From Closterium sp. Naga37s-1 (Eukaryota > Streptophyta > Zygnematophyceae > Desmidiales > Closteriaceae), in assembly GCA_947471745.1 (NCBI GenBank), contig CANJKZ010000979.1:992001-1056000 (forward strand): a stretch of DNA of 64,000 bases, in the 5' to 3' direction. The notes under the pieces are model-generated. The model was not told where the DNA came from. It saw only the letters and a list, made by a program, of their open reading frames with translations, and made no database searches. Below are positions 24,001 to 33,284 of the stretch, one piece after another. Both the position numbers and the translations under genes were made by a program. How positions within the stretch are numbered: the stretch's first letter is position 1; each line of letters begins with the position of its first letter.

Positions 24001-24592
24001 GCAGGAGCAGGAGCAGGGACGGGAGCATGAGGTGGAGCAGCAGCAAGAGGGGGAGGCACGTGTGGTAGGAGGGGATGCGGACCAGGCTTCACTAGGAGCT
24101 GACAGCATAAGAGGCAGTGAGCAGTGGCAGAATGGTGCGACAAGAGTCGGCGTGCAGCTTGGCGTGCAGCTTGTGGGAGGAGGGGATGGGCAGCGGGCTT
24201 TGGTCGGAGCTGACAACCCAAGAGGCAGCACTGATCGCCCACACCATGGGGTGGCACGAGCTGGCGCGAAGCATGTGGTGGGTGAACGGACTGAGGAGTT
24301 GGAAGGCGAGGGGAGTGGTGATCAGAGGCGTTTGGAAGGAGGTAGTGAAGAGGGCTTGAGGCAGAGCGTGGAGCAGGACGAGGGGGGTGATGGTGTGGGG
24401 AACATGAGTTTGCACGGCCGTAGCGAAGCAGTGCGTGGTGCGGGGAGGGGAAGGGGCGGGCGGGCGCGCAGGCAAGGAGGCCATTTGCTGCGCCTGGCTG
24501 GCGTGGTGGCTGCGTTTGCTCTGGGGAGGTCGGTGGTGAGGCGTATTAGAAGGGGAGAGCCGGGTCCATGGGAGAGCTCAAGGGAGGAGTGA
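21026..24592 (+). CDS. Large acidic RING-H2 finger protein, probable E3 ubiquitin ligase
   Basis: Single exon of 1188 codons. A C-terminal RING-H2 finger spans residues 856-896: C856-x2-C859-x14-C874-x-H876-x2-H879-x2-C882-x10-C893-x2-C896, a complete metal-ligand set. RING-H2 proteins usually bring an E2 enzyme to a substrate, and that role is inferred here. The first 500 residues are very acidic with Ser/Ala runs. A Gly/Ala-rich block comes before the finger and a Glu/Gln/Arg-rich tail follows it. A short hydrophobic stretch (LLRLAGVVAAFALG) near the C-terminus is too short to call a membrane segment with confidence. The ATG at 21161 (residue 46, MDDFQRVSG) is a good alternative start, because the first 45 residues look unlike the rest. 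No substrate or pathway can be named. Confidence 0.85.
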   Translation: MLPLRCVYVIDIDCVVSGLAELVALDCPPCRQVAVPSSRYFQRERMDDFQRVSGRCERRFSKRSDDESVGDNNGVDPERGDTWEAAAAFASTSASEAASASASVAAAAVSSEAVVNETGVTEARPRIQVPDGEEEDDDDMPDLCSDPEDCDYNEIQDGGDHGIRDQGGGGQGREAGENGYESRDGRAAEEDFMFNDSAVTATLAVVTEAGGAAVAEVEEDELPDLVSPRTSTSPDVAETGVPEMRVTETDVLETRPLNENEAAASEDELPALTSGSDGGAISESDHIVYDEDEENEIEERWWRRENETAGVRGRYYNEPDESDNSEYSESDNSEYELEEREAENRIPGRRNRGNWVADNFLSTLRQLEGLLLEIGGSWSSLEGEAEGEEGQEAEREGEEEEDGEEEEEEEEGEGGWSDAEEEHVGGRARVPLFRMGVERLASGFNSGRGRRGRRGVRRGGVAGTGLRGGVTELEGREEREEREGMEGMVGREGGEAGEGGSGRANLQRAVPASSTSSSPAPAAAATAASSSSSSTSASTSASSVSLLSGSLSAEQAAEMARLEGAAPVFLRPFQEVEGATPAVQQGERERGERQREEWERGEAPGRESSEGEAFEREVHERQAREAEAQAFVAGPTEDRGAGLLRRLRAAQQQALLRLEVGLERRLQQLMQELVGPSVHVEFSLRRGRLVNADGSLAAGAGGVAGAGAGASGAGAGGGAGDAGADAGGGGGVGGLYGAGFGGGGAGGLAFGGAGFEARIHWGAGPAAAEPAGFAGAGGATTDSDGVTTTTIVFGNRGHFGNRGDYLDGPGLDAFLDQLVAADAQQRGNPPAALSAVDALPAVAVRLEDVESGTSCCAVCKEVAEVGEEVVRLPCRHLYHGGCIRQWLAVRNSCPICRFELPSDDEEYEERRRLREREQTGRSQGVGEEAGRRQRVGSEAGQRQGEGGEAGLWQGEGGADGWRGQEPQQQGLQERRRQREVQADGTFREQQRRQEQEQGREHEVEQQQEGEARVVGGDADQASLGADSIRGSEQWQNGATRVGVQLGVQLVGGGDGQRALVGADNPRGSTDRPHHGVARAGAKHVVGERTEELEGEGSGDQRRLEGGSEEGLRQSVEQDEGGDGVGNMSLHGRSEAVRGAGRGRGGRARRQGGHLLRLAGVVAAFALGRSVVRRIRRGEPGPWESSREE

Positions 24593-25114
24593 TATAGAGG
24601 GGAAGGAGTGTCAGGGTGGGGAGAAGATTGATTAATAGGGTTTTGGAGAGGATCAAAGGGTGTTGTGCGGAAGAGGCTGCTAGCCTTATTTGGAGCTAGG
24701 AAAGGATGCCATGTGGTCACAAATGGGGCAACCCACTCTGAATGCTATTCAAATTACTAGTACCGGTACCTCCACTTTTAGTGCTAGACTGTCTGAACTT
24801 GTTGGTAAAACATCACAGCAAACATTTAGATTGGTCAGATCACCATGGCAAAGCACCTCCACCGCAAATCCTTTTAATTATCATGACATCAAGTTTGAAG
24901 TTTTGGCAATGGACATTTGTAGGTGAGTCAAAAAAAGCATTCAGAAACTCGTTGACAACTCTCAAACCATAATCATGCCTAAAAGTTAAGCAACAGGGAG
25001 CAGGCATGCTCTACCTACTAAGATGCCCCTTTCGCGAAAGGGGCAGCAAATTGTAAGTTCCTAGAAATGTACGATCCGACATAGCAGATGTAACTGTTAC
25101 TGAACCCATTTGAG
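24593..25114. other. Intergenic between convergent genes, with a perfect palindrome
   Basis: This is 3' sequence shared by the RING gene (+) and the TPR-like gene (-). A perfect 22-bp palindrome lies at 25024-25045 (core TTTCGCGAAA flanked by C and G runs), 70 bp past the TPR-like stop codon. It could form a hairpin in either transcript. No gene seen. Confidence 0.45.
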
Positions 25115-26074
25115 TTACGCTGATGTCATGACTGCTGCCTTTTGCACTGCGTCCAGCTCCCCTTCGCTCTCGCTTTCACTTTCCCACAAGAAAAGAGCAT
25201 AACTAGCGAGCGCGTCCGAGTTATCCGGAGACTCTTGAATCGCCTTCTGATACAGATTCTCAGCTTGATCCTTATCGTGAAGCTGCTTCCACGAAAACTG
25301 TGCGTAACTCGTCAGTAACCGGATGTCGTATGGAGATTGCCGCATCGCCGACCGGTAATATTTATCTGCCGTCGAAGGCTCCACCCAGACTTCATTGACA
25401 AATTCCGCGAACTCTGTCTTAAAACTTGGCCGGCCCGTCACTTCAGCCTGTCGTCGTTCCTGATGACGGTGATAAGTCGCAGCTCGTTCCTCCATGCACG
25501 AAGCGCCAGTAGCTAATGAGCCAAGGGGATAAGACGCAGGGTACGTTGACGGCGACGATTCAGAGGCTGAAGGAAACGAGACGAAAGATGACGGCGATGG
25601 TTCAACAGCAGGTTGAGACGGTGGCCTGAGAACGGGTCTGCATCCTTTGCTGGTACACTCCACAATTCCAATCGACGACTCCGCCAGAAAAGATCGTTCA
25701 AGCTGAGCCAAAGCTAGCCGAGATGCTTCAAGGTCGTCGTTGTCAGGAATCGAACAGATCGGATCTTCAGAAAAACGAGCAGAATGCGGAAATCGTTGAC
25801 ATCTGCTGCTATGCCTGGGCTGAGAAGACATTGCTGGGACCGACATAGGCCAGGATGATGAACCCACTCCATCTCTTGCGAAATTGGAGTCGTTGGAGAA
25901 ACCAGGGGATTGCATGGATGGAAATGCGGAACCTTTGAAACTCAGAAACTTCCGGCTTCTAATTGGTTGGCGATCTAAAGTCGCCTTAGGTGTGGCAAAC
26001 TCAGCAGCTGAGAGCCCGGGATTTCCGCAACGAGAAATTGACACAGCTTCACAAGGTAGTCTCAGACACTCCAT
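25115..26074 (-). CDS. TPR-like plant protein
   Basis: Single exon, 319 aa, ATG at 26074. The N-terminal two thirds are Ser/Pro-rich and likely disordered. Residues about 235-300 hold two helical repeats of TPR kind (ADKYYRSAMRQSPYDIRLL, then AENLYQKAIQESPDNSDAL), followed by an acidic Glu/Ser end. The pattern (AExxYxxAIxxxPxxxxxLxxYAxFLW) matches a plant family of short TPR-like superfamily proteins of unknown function. It is a protein-protein interaction module, and no partner can be inferred. The gene is convergent with the RING gene. Confidence 0.75.
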   Translation of the reverse strand: MECLRLPCEAVSISRCGNPGLSAAEFATPKATLDRQPIRSRKFLSFKGSAFPSMQSPGFSNDSNFARDGVGSSSWPMSVPAMSSQPRHSSRCQRFPHSARFSEDPICSIPDNDDLEASRLALAQLERSFLAESSIGIVECTSKGCRPVLRPPSQPAVEPSPSSFVSFPSASESSPSTYPASYPLGSLATGASCMEERAATYHRHQERRQAEVTGRPSFKTEFAEFVNEVWVEPSTADKYYRSAMRQSPYDIRLLTSYAQFSWKQLHDKDQAENLYQKAIQESPDNSDALASYALFLWESESESEGELDAVQKAAVMTSA

Positions 26075-28002
26075 TGTTGAACAGATTGAGAATGATCTCG
26101 AAGAAATGCACTGTGATGACCTCCGAACAACAAAACCCCGGAAAGAAAATCTGCGGCTAACGCCAGTTGTAATTTGAGGTAAGCCTGTCGTCGAGGCAGA
26201 CTAAGTAAGAAAATGTAACTGGTGTTGGAAGCGCGAATGACAGGCAGACCTACAACATTCATGGAATGCACCAGCTTCTTGTAAGCTGACAAACAGGCTG
26301 TCTCAGAAAATGAAGCGGTGAACCTTTCCTTCCCCTTTCACTTCTGTGCGACGAGCAAGCCAGCAGCTAGTGGGACTGTCTCTGAGACCAGGGCTAGAGT
26401 GACGAGCACCAGTGCTTTGCTCTTCTGTTCCGCGTTTTCGCGGAGTTTGACCCATCTGCTCCGCGTGTTTGCGCATTCCCCTGCGGTTTCTGTGGTACTT
26501 GTTCCCCCTTCGCCCCTATTATCTGGAGCACAGGAGTGGGCCAAGAAACCCTCGCTTGCGCAAAAGAACCCTGTTTGGCGGAAATTGGCTTCTCTGTTCC
26601 GCGCGCCTTTCCCCCTTCCCTTAAATGTCCTCTCTCTCTCTCTCTCACTCACTCACCACCACCACAGCATTTCTACAGTTACTTCCCCCCTGCCGTCATC
26701 TCCCCTTGTTACCAAACCTTTCCAGGTTGCTGCTGTCCCACGCGGACCTCCCCATCAACCCCGTTTCCTAGGCAACGGGGGGAAGGGAGAACGACCGTTC
26801 ACTGTTCTTGTTCTGTTGCTTCCACTGCCTGACTCATGCGATCACCACTGGGAATGATGATTGCCATGGTCCCAGTCAGTAGTTCTGTTGAGGAGCATCA
26901 GCAGAACCATGCCAAAAACGTTTATCGCGCAAACATGATACGAATCAGTGCTGACGTTGTTACCATACAGTACCCCGATTCTATCATTCCTACTCTGGAA
27001 ATAGACACTACGAGTTCGCATAGTGTTACTTCGCCATATTTGCGACGTGATGCGAAGCGGTGCGAAAATATATGGTACGACTGTGCGGCGGAACAAACTG
27101 TCAGCACGAGGGTGGCAGGGAGATTTTGCTTGCTGGCCCATTGGGTCCCATGTGCTTGCAGCATGCCTGTTGCATGTGTTTGACTCGACCTCCACTCCCC
27201 CGCTGGCGTCTATCTCCGACACCGTCCGTCTCACAGAGCGGTGGGATGGCGCAAACTTTTCCGCATAGTCTGCGTGCGGGGCGAGGCTTCAGTTCGGATG
27301 CGGGGGGTCCGGGTCAAGCAGCAGTTTCAATCCGACGTGGACGCCCCTAAAACTGTGCCTCGTCAAAAGCAATGAGATCTTGACATGTAGGCGGGAAAAG
27401 AGCTCAAAGCGATGAGTCAGTTGTCCCAGCGTTCGAACCGTTCGATTGGACAGTCAGAAGCCGACGACAGGCGGGAAGAAGAGTACCAATGACGGTTTCG
27501 CGTCGGCAGCACTAACGAAGGTTCTCATCCGTCCGTTGGAACTTCACACCAATTATGGCTGGCCAGCGCAGCACATCCTCTCAGCAACAAGCCACGTGAA
27601 CAGAAGACCGCGCGCCCGTATTCAGGCTTTCCTCGCTTGAAGCCACGGCTGGCATGGATATCACACGGTATTCCAAACGGGTCGCATGCTGCACCTAATC
27701 TGGCCTAACAAAATCAATGTATGTCTCTTGTCCTACACAAGGGCATGTATTACAAACCTCTTGCAATCTTACTATAAACCTGGTTTGTCAATAGTTAGCA
27801 CACTATATGATGTCGGAAAACTGTACTCTGCACTGTAATGCACAACTAGGAAATGCATTGTCAAGACGATTGTGATGCAAGAATGCAGCTGCAACTCAGC
27901 TCAGTGCAACTACGAAAACAGAGGCCATTTGAATCGCGCGCGCTCAGTTCAGAATCTTAAGCTTCCTTCCTAAAGTGGACTGTATGTTCATTTGCATGTT
28001 GG
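26075..28002. other. Intergenic region, no gene supported
   Basis: Open frames of up to 179 codons occur near 26318-27350 but lack conserved features and overlap on both strands. A CT-dinucleotide run lies at about 26630-26650. The first 300 bp are probably the promoter of the TPR-like gene. Nothing else is recognised up to the hAT-like insertion. Confidence 0.4.
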
Positions 28003-28010
28003 ATTGCACA

Positions 28011-28955
28011 CAGTGTCAGAATCCCAGCCACTAACCACTGGGATAAAAGGACTTGTTAAGTAGCGGGTCAGTGCGCCCATAACCCCCCAGGCCAACATGC
28101 CTGTAACCCTTCCCTATGATCAATCGGGGATCACCAGTGGACCTCTGACACCCCCCCGCTCTGGGATGCCCGAAGTGCACACACTGGGATTCGAACCCGA
28201 GACCTTCGCTCTGATACCATGTCAGAATCCCAGCCACTAACCACTGGGATAAAAGGGCTTGTTAAGTAGCGGGTCAGTGCGCCCATAACCCCCCAGGCCA
28301 ACATGCCTGTAACCCTTCCCTATGATCAATCGGGGATCACCAGTGGACCTCTGACACACAGGGCTGACTTTATCAGACTAAAATAGTCTGATTGTCTGAA
28401 ATCTCAGGGTATTTTCCTACGGATCCTGATTTTTCAGACTTGTAAGATTTTCAAACATGAGTGCCTCAGACTTACTTGGTTTTGGATCCTGAGATTTTCA
28501 GAGTACTGACTTAGCCGATAATGGGTCTTCATACTACAGGGAGTACAGATCCTGAAATGCGGATCTGTGATTTCTACGTACATTCCGCTACGTCATATGT
28601 TGCCAGTGTACGAACACACTTCATGGCGCTGTCACGTGCAGAATCTGTCCTTGGCAACTTTTGCCACCCTTTTCCCTTAGAAATCTGCCAACTTGGCTCA
28701 CTCTTCCACTCACGCGGGACCATCACTGCAGCTACGCGGTGTCAGCGAGGGAAGCTGGTTAGCGTTGCGCCCCACGTGCTACATTTGTGGCAGTACTGTA
28801 CTGCAGTGGTTGTAGTGTGTTCTGAGTACTTCAGACTTGTGTTTTTGCGGAACCTGAAAAATCAGAGTGGCCATTCTCTGGGAAATATGCCTCAGACTAA
28901 AAATTTTCAGAGCCCCCAGAACATCAGACTGGATTTTTTTGAATAGTCAGCCCTG
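28011..28955. mobile_element. hAT-like non-autonomous DNA transposon
   Basis: Terminal inverted repeat of 11 bp: CAGGGCTGACT at the left (interrupted after its third base by the LTR mini-element) and AGTCAGCCCTG at the right end, 28955. The 8-bp target duplication ATTGCACA at 28003-28010 and 28956-28963 is perfect. The CAGGG terminus and 8-bp duplication are typical of hAT. Many subterminal TCAGACT/AGTCTGA motifs occur at both ends. About 600 bp is its own sequence. The longest internal frame (141 codons) is not a transposase, so it must have been moved by another element. Confidence 0.88.
28014..28356 (-). mobile_element. 343-bp LTR mini-element (TRIM) with tRNA-like promoter boxes
   Basis: The LTRs are 28014-28150 and 28220-28356 (137 bp, one difference by eye). 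The target duplication CACAG at 28009-28013 and 28357-28361 is perfect. The interior is only 69 bp. On the minus strand it holds TGGTATCAGAGC (initiator-Met primer site), a tRNA T-arm-like stretch with GGTTCGAATCC, and a purine tract ending in seven G beside the LTR. It has no coding capacity and depends on other LTR elements. It is young and looks structurally whole for a TRIM. Confidence 0.92.
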
Positions 28956-28963
28956 ATTGCACA

Positions 28964-29487
28964 CTATTACGGTAAACAAGTCGCCCCTGCAGCAATGAAA
29001 ATGAAATGGAATCAAAACATTTGGCTTTGTACTACAAGTCACACCTCTCAGCCTTGGCTTACACATAGAATACACTAGGTGATGCCAGGTGGGGATGCAC
29101 ATGCACTAGGACATCTGCTCAATTGAAAGCAATGCGATGCGCCATAAACATCCCAATTTACTGTTGTGGCATGTGTATTTATACCAAGTCGGGCGCTGTG
29201 GTTTTGTGTTCAGAATAACTACAATGAGCTTTCCCAAGTTTAGGGACAGTCATGCACCATACATCCGCTGCATACCATACCACGGTCCATACAAGATAAT
29301 AAAAACATACAGTATCTAACTCGAATACCAGACCACCTAGACCAAGCCGCTTGAATTTGCTCACTTGGCGTTCAGGGGCTTAAGCTCTGTGCACACAAGC
29401 ACACGAGAAGAGCAGAAGGGGGGGAGAGTAACGAATTTTGTCAACAAACACCACACAGCTAACCAGCCACCAAGAGGAGCCATGGGG
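28964..29487. other. Intergenic, no gene supported
   Basis: AT-rich sequence up to about 29340, then purine-rich sequence leading into the 399-bp tandem duplication. No conserved frame and no further element recognised. Confidence 0.4.
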
Positions 29488-30285
29488 GATTTGGGCGAAA
29501 TGGAAGACCCAGAAGGGGAGGTGAACGAGAGGGAGAGGAGGGAGAGCAAGAGAAGGGGAGGGTGGTGGGACAGGTTGCGGGATGGGGGGGAGGGTGGGGA
29601 ATACGGATGGAAGGGAAGGCAGAGACTACTCGCAGGAGATTGTGTGGGATAGTTGCGAGCAGCATATAGGGGCAACAAAGGACTGAGGCAGGTACGGCCA
29701 AAAAATACTCAGATAGATGTGAATGGTGCGAGGAAAGACTGAGGCAGTAGACAGGACGAGGAGGCAATCAGAATGAGAAGGGCATGAGATAAGAGCACAG
29801 AGGAGCAGAGGAATGAAGATCAGAAAAGACACATGGATGGAAGGAGAGGGAGGGTCAGGGTTCTGCGAGGGTTTCTACGTGCACCGGATTTGGGCGAAAT
29901 GGAAGACCCAGAAGGGGAGGTGAACGAGAGGGAGAGGAGGGAGAGCAAGAGAAGGGGAGGGTGGTGGGACAGGTTGCGGGATGGGGGGGAGGGTGGGGAA
30001 TACGGATGGAAGGGAAGGCAGAGACTACTCGCAGGAGATTGTGTGGGATAGTTGCGAGCAGCATATAGGGGCAACAAAGGACTGAGGCAGGTACGGCCAA
30101 AAAATACTCAGATAGATGTGAATGGTGCGAGGAAAGACTGAGGCAGTAGACAGGACGAGGAGGCAATCAGAATGAGAAGGGCATGAGATAAGAGCACAGA
30201 GGAGCAGAGGAATGAAGATCAGAAAAGACACATGGATGGAAGGAGAGGGAGGGTCAGGGTTCTGCGAGGGTTTCTACGTGCACCG
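29488..30285. repeat. Perfect tandem duplication, two 399-bp units
   Basis: Unit 1 is 29488-29886 and unit 2 is 29887-30285. They appear identical on reading. Each is purine-rich and ends with GCGAGGGTTTCTACGTGCAC, the same GCGAGGGTTT motif seen upstream of the GCR1-like gene. Antisense open frames repeat in both units but are shadows of the purine-rich strand. The copy is either very recent or kept uniform by gene conversion. Confidence 0.9.
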
Positions 30286-30723
30286 GATTGGCCTGGCAGA
30301 GGCATTGGATGATCGACCCTATGGCACGAAAAAACTGAACGGTCCTGTTAGAGATCAATGACCGCATCTATTTCATTCCCATGGCTACGTAGACTCCACA
30401 CACGAGTATTCTAGGAAAACTTGTATACTCAAAACTGCCGACAAGAACCGAATCTTCGATACTCATAAGAATAAGAACCAAGAAGTTGTGGACACTCAAA
30501 AGGTATCCACTCGTTTTCGGAGACCACCTCCGAAAAGGAGACCTAATTCTTTTAACGCCGCCTCTGATACGAAACCAGGAGTACGAGAAGCAAATCGGTA
30601 CATTCACATGCCTCCTCCCTTTCACGCAGGGTTTCTATGTTATGACCGTTAGTTAAGGGATTTGTTCAAAATTTCTCTCATGCTTATCTACGTTGTTGAA
30701 GGAAAAATAAACGGACTGTGCGA
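30286..30723. other. Region downstream of the GONST4-like gene
   Basis: No gene seen. This holds the 3' flank of the minus-strand transporter gene and presumably its 3' UTR and polyadenylation signals, which I could not place. A short stem TTTTCGGAG/CTCCGAAAA occurs near 30512-30537. Confidence 0.4.
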
Positions 30724-31779
30724 TCAACGCGGCTCACCAGCATCTTGTGCGTCGTCCACTTCATTCGCAGGAGTCAAGGGTTTCGCCTCCTCCTCGTCCG
30801 TAGAAGCCGGAGCGGTCCGGAAGTTCTGCTTCACGTTCGATTGCTGGTACATCACTCCTCCGATGATTGTAACGAGAAGGCACATGACTCCAAACGAGGA
30901 TGCGTGCTTGTCCCAGATCATCACGTTGATGACAACGGTCAGAAGCTTGTTGGTCACTCCGAGCACAGTGAAAGCAGTTGCTGAAATCGCCTTTCTGCAG
31001 GCGAATCCGAAGAAGCTTATAGCGAGTCCAAACGCGCAGGACAGCAGCACGGGGAAAACCACACCGAATTGCCAGTCGGCCATAGCCGTGGTAGCGATCA
31101 TCGTCTCTTGAAACTCGCCGGTGATCATCCAGAAGAGAGGAGCCATGAGAAGGGAGAGGAAATTGTTGTACAGGACAAAACCCCAGGTGCTCAAACCGAG
31201 ACTGCTCACGATGTGCTTGATGTACACCATTTCGAGTGTAATTGTGAAGAGGTAAGCGAAAGCCCAGGTGTACGCGCGAACGGTGAACTGGCTGTCTGTA
31301 ACCACGTAACCAACCGCGCCGGCGAGAATCACGAAAAGAGCTCCGAAGGTGTATGGCCCCGGCCATGGCTGCTTCCTGAAGAGATAATCGGCGACGGCGA
31401 CGAGAAGCGGTGTAGACGACCGGAACACGATAAATGTGTCCACGTTGGCGTATCTAAGAAGCGTAGTGTTGGTGAAGATTGCCATGTAGAAAACGAAAGC
31501 AGCGGGAAGGAATTTCTTAACCATGCTCCATTGGATCTGGTCGTGCTCCAGCGCCTTCATGTGGCCCAAACCGAAGACCGCGACGACGCATGTGAGGTAT
31601 TGGAGAGCCGTTAGGAGGCTCGGGAAGGGGAAGACATCGATAGCGTATTTGTTGATAATTGCGAGGAGACTCGAGCAGAGCGCGTATCCGATCACCAATG
31701 GCAGCGCGGTGAGATCGCCGAGGTTGAGTGTAACCCCCAAGCAATTGACGGTCGTGTTCTCCTTATACCACGGAGCCAT
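30724..31779 (-). CDS. GONST4: Golgi GDP-sugar transporter, GONST4/GGLT1-like
   Basis: Single exon, 351 aa, ATG at 31779. It is a polytopic protein of the nucleotide-sugar/triose-phosphate transporter superfamily with about ten hydrophobic segments. Family signatures are AAFVFYMAIFTNTTLLRYAN, VDTFIVFRSSTPLLVAVAD and, near residue 275, FACRKAISATAFTVLGVTNK. GVTNK is in the place of the GxxNK motif linked to GDP-sugar recognition. The C-terminal tail is acidic and cytosolic-looking. Plant GONST4 (GGLT1) carries GDP-L-galactose into the Golgi for wall polysaccharide synthesis. The same substrate is likely but not proven, and GDP-mannose is the alternative. Confidence 0.9.
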   Translation of the reverse strand: MAPWYKENTTVNCLGVTLNLGDLTALPLVIGYALCSSLLAIINKYAIDVFPFPSLLTALQYLTCVVAVFGLGHMKALEHDQIQWSMVKKFLPAAFVFYMAIFTNTTLLRYANVDTFIVFRSSTPLLVAVADYLFRKQPWPGPYTFGALFVILAGAVGYVVTDSQFTVRAYTWAFAYLFTITLEMVYIKHIVSSLGLSTWGFVLYNNFLSLLMAPLFWMITGEFQETMIATTAMADWQFGVVFPVLLSCAFGLAISFFGFACRKAISATAFTVLGVTNKLLTVVINVMIWDKHASSFGVMCLLVTIIGGVMYQQSNVKQNFRTAPASTDEEEAKPLTPANEVDDAQDAGEPR

Positions 31780-33284
31780 GGCGGATCTGACTGCCGCCTT
31801 GAGAAAATTCCGGGATCAAACGATGCAGCTCTCAGGCGCGCCAATGCGTTAAAAAGGTAACAAATGAGGGATGAAACTAAAGACGCTGTATAACTGGAAT
31901 CAATGGGTCCTCGTTGCTGGTGGTGCTAACTTCTACACACGTGTTTGTGGAAAATGCGCCAACAAAAATGTCTGTAATGTGCTGTTATCTAGGTGGCGCT
32001 GAGAGAAATGAGATTTGTGTTTCAAGGAGCATCTAATTTACATGCTGAAATGCCCCACCATTCTGCCCTTCATTGATTGGTCGAAGCCTCGGAGACCTGG
32101 GTTTACCGCCGAGGCACGGGGAGAGCCTGATCTCCTAGTTTGGCGGGGTTGTTTCAGGGGCTGTAAATGTAGTGAGCTTTTGGGTTGTTGAAATGGTTTT
32201 TCCGTGGTTTAATTCGGTTTGTTTTTTGGTAGAGGTGGTTGAGCCGTGCCTGTTAGCCCTGGGAAATAGCTTTGGCATCGTGGTTGTTGGGCTTTCTGGG
32301 ACGGAGTTTGGTGATGTGGCACGTGAGGTGAGCGGGACGGCGCTGATTGGATATACAAGCTGCGACACTTTGGTTTGATCCGAGCTGGCTTCTCCAAACC
32401 GAGTGTAATCATCAACAAGGCGACTGGGGCTGATTGCCAAGTAGCTGGCGAGTGTGCGACGCGATGCGATGAGGTGGTGGTGGTTGGGGGAGTGCGCTCA
32501 GCTGAGCGACTTGGTTTCAGGGCAGATGTAACGAACCAGAGAGATGACGGTCAGGTTGAATGTGAAACGCACGTGTTTGATGGGTCGCCTGAAACCACAA
32601 CAGACGGCAACAAGACTCCTGAAACCACAACAGAGAATGTGTACCATCACCAATTCTCTGGTATGGAACGCGATGGGGTTAGTAATTTTATCGAAGCTGC
32701 TAATGTCAATGCTGTACCCATGCAAGTCGCAGATTCAATATGAGCAATCCACGCGGCAAATCCATGGCTGCATTGAGATTTGAGTTCTTGGCGTCGGTCA
32801 TCCAAACTAGGCAAGGCCATGGGCAATGGCAAAGATGCTCAGCCATTAGGCAGACGCTGATCCGAATCTAAGGGCTGTTGCATGTCGGCTTGCCAACGGC
32901 GTGAAGATGTTGCTTGCAGTTGGACAGGAAAAAGCAGCCCTTGGGTCGGCCTCTATGTTTGAGCCTTTCACAGTCCAATCGATGCCACGTGTCTCCGGCC
33001 AAGCGGGGACGGATGTGGAGCTAGCTGTCTTTTTGCAAGGCGACCGAATCGCAGCGATAAGATGGTTGCCCTGGGGATAAATTGGCCGAACCAGGACGGA
33101 CTTGCCGCGCACGCAACGTCATTTACGTCCTTAAATAGCGGTGTTCTCCCAAGTTTCCGTGTCGCGAGTTCTATTTGGTTCGCTTCAGCTCTACGCCCTC
33201 ATATCTCAAGTTCTTTGGATTGTGGAATTGTGTCTTACGCACCGTACTGCATCTCGTGTTAGAGTCAGGCGAGCAAGTAGCAAC
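31780..33284. other. Intergenic between divergent GONST4-like and LEA-like genes
   Basis: No gene is supported. Short frames exist on both strands but lack conserved features. It should hold the promoters of both flanking genes. ACGTG-type motifs occur at several points (near 31939, 32319, 32572 and 32985), and the last of these is annotated separately. Confidence 0.45.
32985..33137 (+). promoter_or_regulatory. ABRE-like site and TATA-like box upstream of the LEA-like gene
   Basis: CCACGTGTC at 32985-32993 matches the abscisic-acid response element core (ACGTGTC), 292-300 bp before the ATG at 33285. TTAAATA at about 33131-33137 could be the TATA element, leaving a leader of roughly 120 bp. 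Stress-regulated LEA genes commonly carry such sites. The assignment is inference from motif and position. Confidence 0.45.

Noticed and set aside
21970-24484. Minus-strand Ser/Pro-rich frames
   Set aside because: They are shadows of the acidic and Gly-rich codons of the RING-H2 gene.
26318-26857. A 179-codon Ser/Leu/Pro-rich frame as a gene
   Set aside because: It overlaps frames on the other strand, includes a CT repeat and shows no conserved pattern.
28150-28260. A complete tRNA gene around the GGTTCGAATCC box
   Set aside because: The D-like, anticodon-like and T-like arms are in order, but no acceptor stem pairs and the spacing is about 10 bases too long. It belongs to the LTR mini-element.
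28521-28946. A 141-codon frame inside the hAT-like element as a transposase
   Set aside because: No hAT catalytic or dimerisation motif, and the frame is too short. Treated as non-coding.
32135-32783. Frames of 68-122 codons between the GONST4-like and LEA-like genes
   Set aside because: Short, on both strands, without conserved motifs. More likely promoter and spacer DNA.
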